Assembly (NCBI GenBank): GCA_016786525.1
Contig: JAEUVW010000263.1
Location: 1-6,187 of the forward strand
Source of the DNA: Chitinophagaceae bacterium
GTDB taxonomy: Bacteria > Bacteroidota > Bacteroidia > Chitinophagales > Chitinophagaceae
Direction of reading: 5' to 3'
Length of the DNA: 6,187 nt
Under the pieces are notes generated by a model. The model was not told where the DNA came from. It ran no database searches and saw nothing but the letters and a program-made list of their open reading frames with translations. The translations under genes and the position numbers were made by a program. Each line of letters opens with the position of its first letter. Positions within the stretch are counted from its first letter, which is position 1. Shown in pieces: positions 4,661-6,187 of this stretch.

Positions 4661-6187
4661 ATGACAACTGCTTTCGGGTCCCTGCGGGAGAAGAACACTT
4701 CCCGTACTCTTTTTTTGATTTGCTCATTGATCCTGCTGATCTCCATGCTGTTTATGAGTTTCGATTGGGGTCCCAGCAATGACGAACGGTACCAGGTGCC
4801 TTATGCAGATTATGCCCTGAAATATTACAGCTCTATGGGCGCCAATGATACGGTATTGCAGCAGACGCCAATGATTGACCCGGCGATGCAGAACTACGGT
4901 ATTATTATTGAACTGCCGGCACACGCCATTCATAACGCGACAGACTGGGACCTCTTTAAGCTGCGGCATTTCTTTATCACCCTGTTCAGCTTTTTTTACA
5001 TCTTTTTCGGATCGCTGATTGCCAAACGGATTACAGGCAAGTGGGGGGCTGCCTTTATCGCTATGGCCTTCCTGGTACTTACCCCGCGTATATTCGGAGA
5101 GGCTTTCAACAACCCCAAAGACCCCACCTACGCTGCTACCACGCTGTTTGCGACCTGGACCTTCTTTGTGTTTTACGATCATCTGAAAAACCTGAACTGG
5201 AAGATCACCGCCATACTGGCTTTGGGTATTGCCGCCTCTATTTTTGTGCGGATATCCGGGCTGATCTCCGTGTTTATCTTCGGCCTGTTCCTGTTGCTGG
5301 AGGTATACCGTCTCTACAAGGCCAAAGTAAGCCTCGATTATAAGAAGATATTTATCCATGTCGTGACAGCCGGTATCGGCGGCTATATTATCGGCATCCT
5401 CTTCTGGCCTTCGATGCTCAACAGCCCGCTCACACAGCCCATTACTGCACTGAACTTTTTGAAAAACCTGCCGGTGTCTGTCAAGAACCTGTTTGAAGGA
5501 GAATATCTTCAGTCTACGGATATTCCCTGGTATTACCTGCCCAAGTATTTCCTCATCACCAATCCCGAAATTATCCTGGCTTGTATAGGCCTGGGCCTGG
5601 TTTTTATTTTCCGAATACTGAAGGCATACGATCGCAACAGGGTATTGCTCCTGTTGTTCTCCACTGCATTTCCGCTGTTCCTGATCATTTACAATAAGAC
5701 GGGCCTGCTTACCGGCTGGCGGCATGGTTATTTCATCTATGTTCCCCTTGTTGTGTTTGCGGCCATTGCGGCTTACTACGTCATGTTTGTCGTTTTGCAA
5801 AAGCAGGTGTACCGCTATGTCTTTGCCGGTATACTGGCTATTGGCCTGGCCTTCCCTTTGGCCTTTATGGTGCGCAACTACCCCTTGTTCTACGTTTACT
5901 TTAATCCCAGTTCAGGTGGCATGCAGAAAGCCCTGGGGTATTATGAACTGGACTACTATTCGCATGGACTGAAACCGGCTACTGACTGGATGGAAAAAAA
6001 TATTCCCGGTTTTGAAAAGATGAAAATCGCTTCAAACAATACCTTCCAGGTCACCAGCATCCTGAAGCCGAAGTACGGCGATGTGCCTTTGAGCTATGTA
6101 CGGTACCGTGAGCGTAATGATCACGATTGGGACTATGCACTGATGACCCAGAGTTTCGTGGATGCGGAATACCTGAAGAATGGCTAT
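4661..6187 (+). CDS. Integral-membrane GT-C glycosyltransferase, GT39/ArnT-like (3' end outside the window)
   Basis: The frame runs from ATG at 4661 to the window edge without a stop, giving 509 residues of an unfinished protein. GT-C enzymes use polyprenyl-phosphate sugars to glycosylate lipids or proteins on the outer face of the inner membrane; acceptor and sugar cannot be told here. A first membrane helix covers about 17-33. It is followed by an extracytoplasmic loop with Asp41-Glu42 and YADYALKYY, where this fold carries its catalytic acidic residue. Further hydrophobic segments lie near 103-121, 127-141, 155-172, 182-215, 231-249, 303-319, 327-344, 357-378 and 385-403. Recognisable family signatures are TPRIFGEAFNNPKDPTYA (141-158), IPWYYLPKYFLITNPE (288-303), GWRHGYFIY (352-360) and, opening the soluble C-terminal part, YVYFNPSSGGMQKALGYYEL (411-430). 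Members I recall have roughly 550-600 residues, so little should be missing. Spacing suggests its own promoter rather than an operon with the upstream gene. Confidence 0.82.
   Translation, partial: MTTAFGSLREKNTSRTLFLICSLILLISMLFMSFDWGPSNDERYQVPYADYALKYYSSMGANDTVLQQTPMIDPAMQNYGIIIELPAHAIHNATDWDLFKLRHFFITLFSFFYIFFGSLIAKRITGKWGAAFIAMAFLVLTPRIFGEAFNNPKDPTYAATTLFATWTFFVFYDHLKNLNWKITAILALGIAASIFVRISGLISVFIFGLFLLLEVYRLYKAKVSLDYKKIFIHVVTAGIGGYIIGILFWPSMLNSPLTQPITALNFLKNLPVSVKNLFEGEYLQSTDIPWYYLPKYFLITNPEIILACIGLGLVFIFRILKAYDRNRVLLLLFSTAFPLFLIIYNKTGLLTGWRHGYFIYVPLVVFAAIAAYYVMFVVLQKQVYRYVFAGILAIGLAFPLAFMVRNYPLFYVYFNPSSGGMQKALGYYELDYYSHGLKPATDWMEKNIPGFEKMKIASNNTFQVTSILKPKYGDVPLSYVRYRERNDHDWDYALMTQSFVDAEYLKNGY

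Noticed and set aside
4710..4716. Seven-T run near the start of the glycosyltransferase gene, as a possible phase-variation tract
   Set aside because: It is short, encodes part of the first hydrophobic helix, and can be explained by Phe/Leu codons; nothing else suggests switching.
4724..5800. A minus-strand open frame of 358 codons opposite the glycosyltransferase
   Set aside because: The translation is hydrophilic and Gln-rich without known motifs, while the + frame shows membrane helices and GT-C family signatures.

Overview
The window reads as a piece of a Bacteroidota chromosome, most likely from a Chitinophagaceae-like lineage. The reasons are the nusA-infB gene order, an IF2 with the long Lys/Ala/Glu linker and 'GPxIxGKI' motifs that I associate with Bacteroidota, the absence of clear Shine-Dalgarno sequences, and a candidate promoter close to the Bacteroidota form (TTG, about 20 bases, TAnnTTTG). 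The genus-level placement is an impression from protein resemblance, not a search.

Layout, all on the + strand. The window opens with the last 67 codons of nusA (transcription factor NusA), ending at 205. A 123-base gap follows that is unusually structured for a conserved operon: a perfect 10-bp inverted repeat built from two copies of the palindrome GTGTACAC, a third near-copy, and a candidate promoter. Next is the complete infB gene (329-3439) for translation initiation factor IF2, 1036 residues, with an intact GTPase domain and C-terminal fMet-tRNA-binding domain. A strong intrinsic terminator at about 3465-3509 closes this conserved transcription/translation unit.

A 303-base noncoding stretch holds the terminator, a second small hairpin and an AT-rich stretch. 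It is followed by an unrecognised 250-residue secreted protein (3743-4495), probably an outer-membrane beta-barrel. After a further 165-base gap comes the first 509 codons of an integral-membrane GT-C glycosyltransferase of the GT39/ArnT-like type (4661 to the window edge).

Functionally, nusA and infB form the usual information-processing cluster: NusA acts on RNA polymerase pausing, termination and antitermination, and IF2 brings initiator tRNA to the ribosome. The two downstream genes look like independent cell-envelope genes. I see no mobile element, CRISPR array, tRNA, rRNA or phage gene, and no evidence of a wholly new multi-gene system. The items most worth a second look are the GTGTACAC repeats before infB and the thrice-repeated motif in the IF2 linker.
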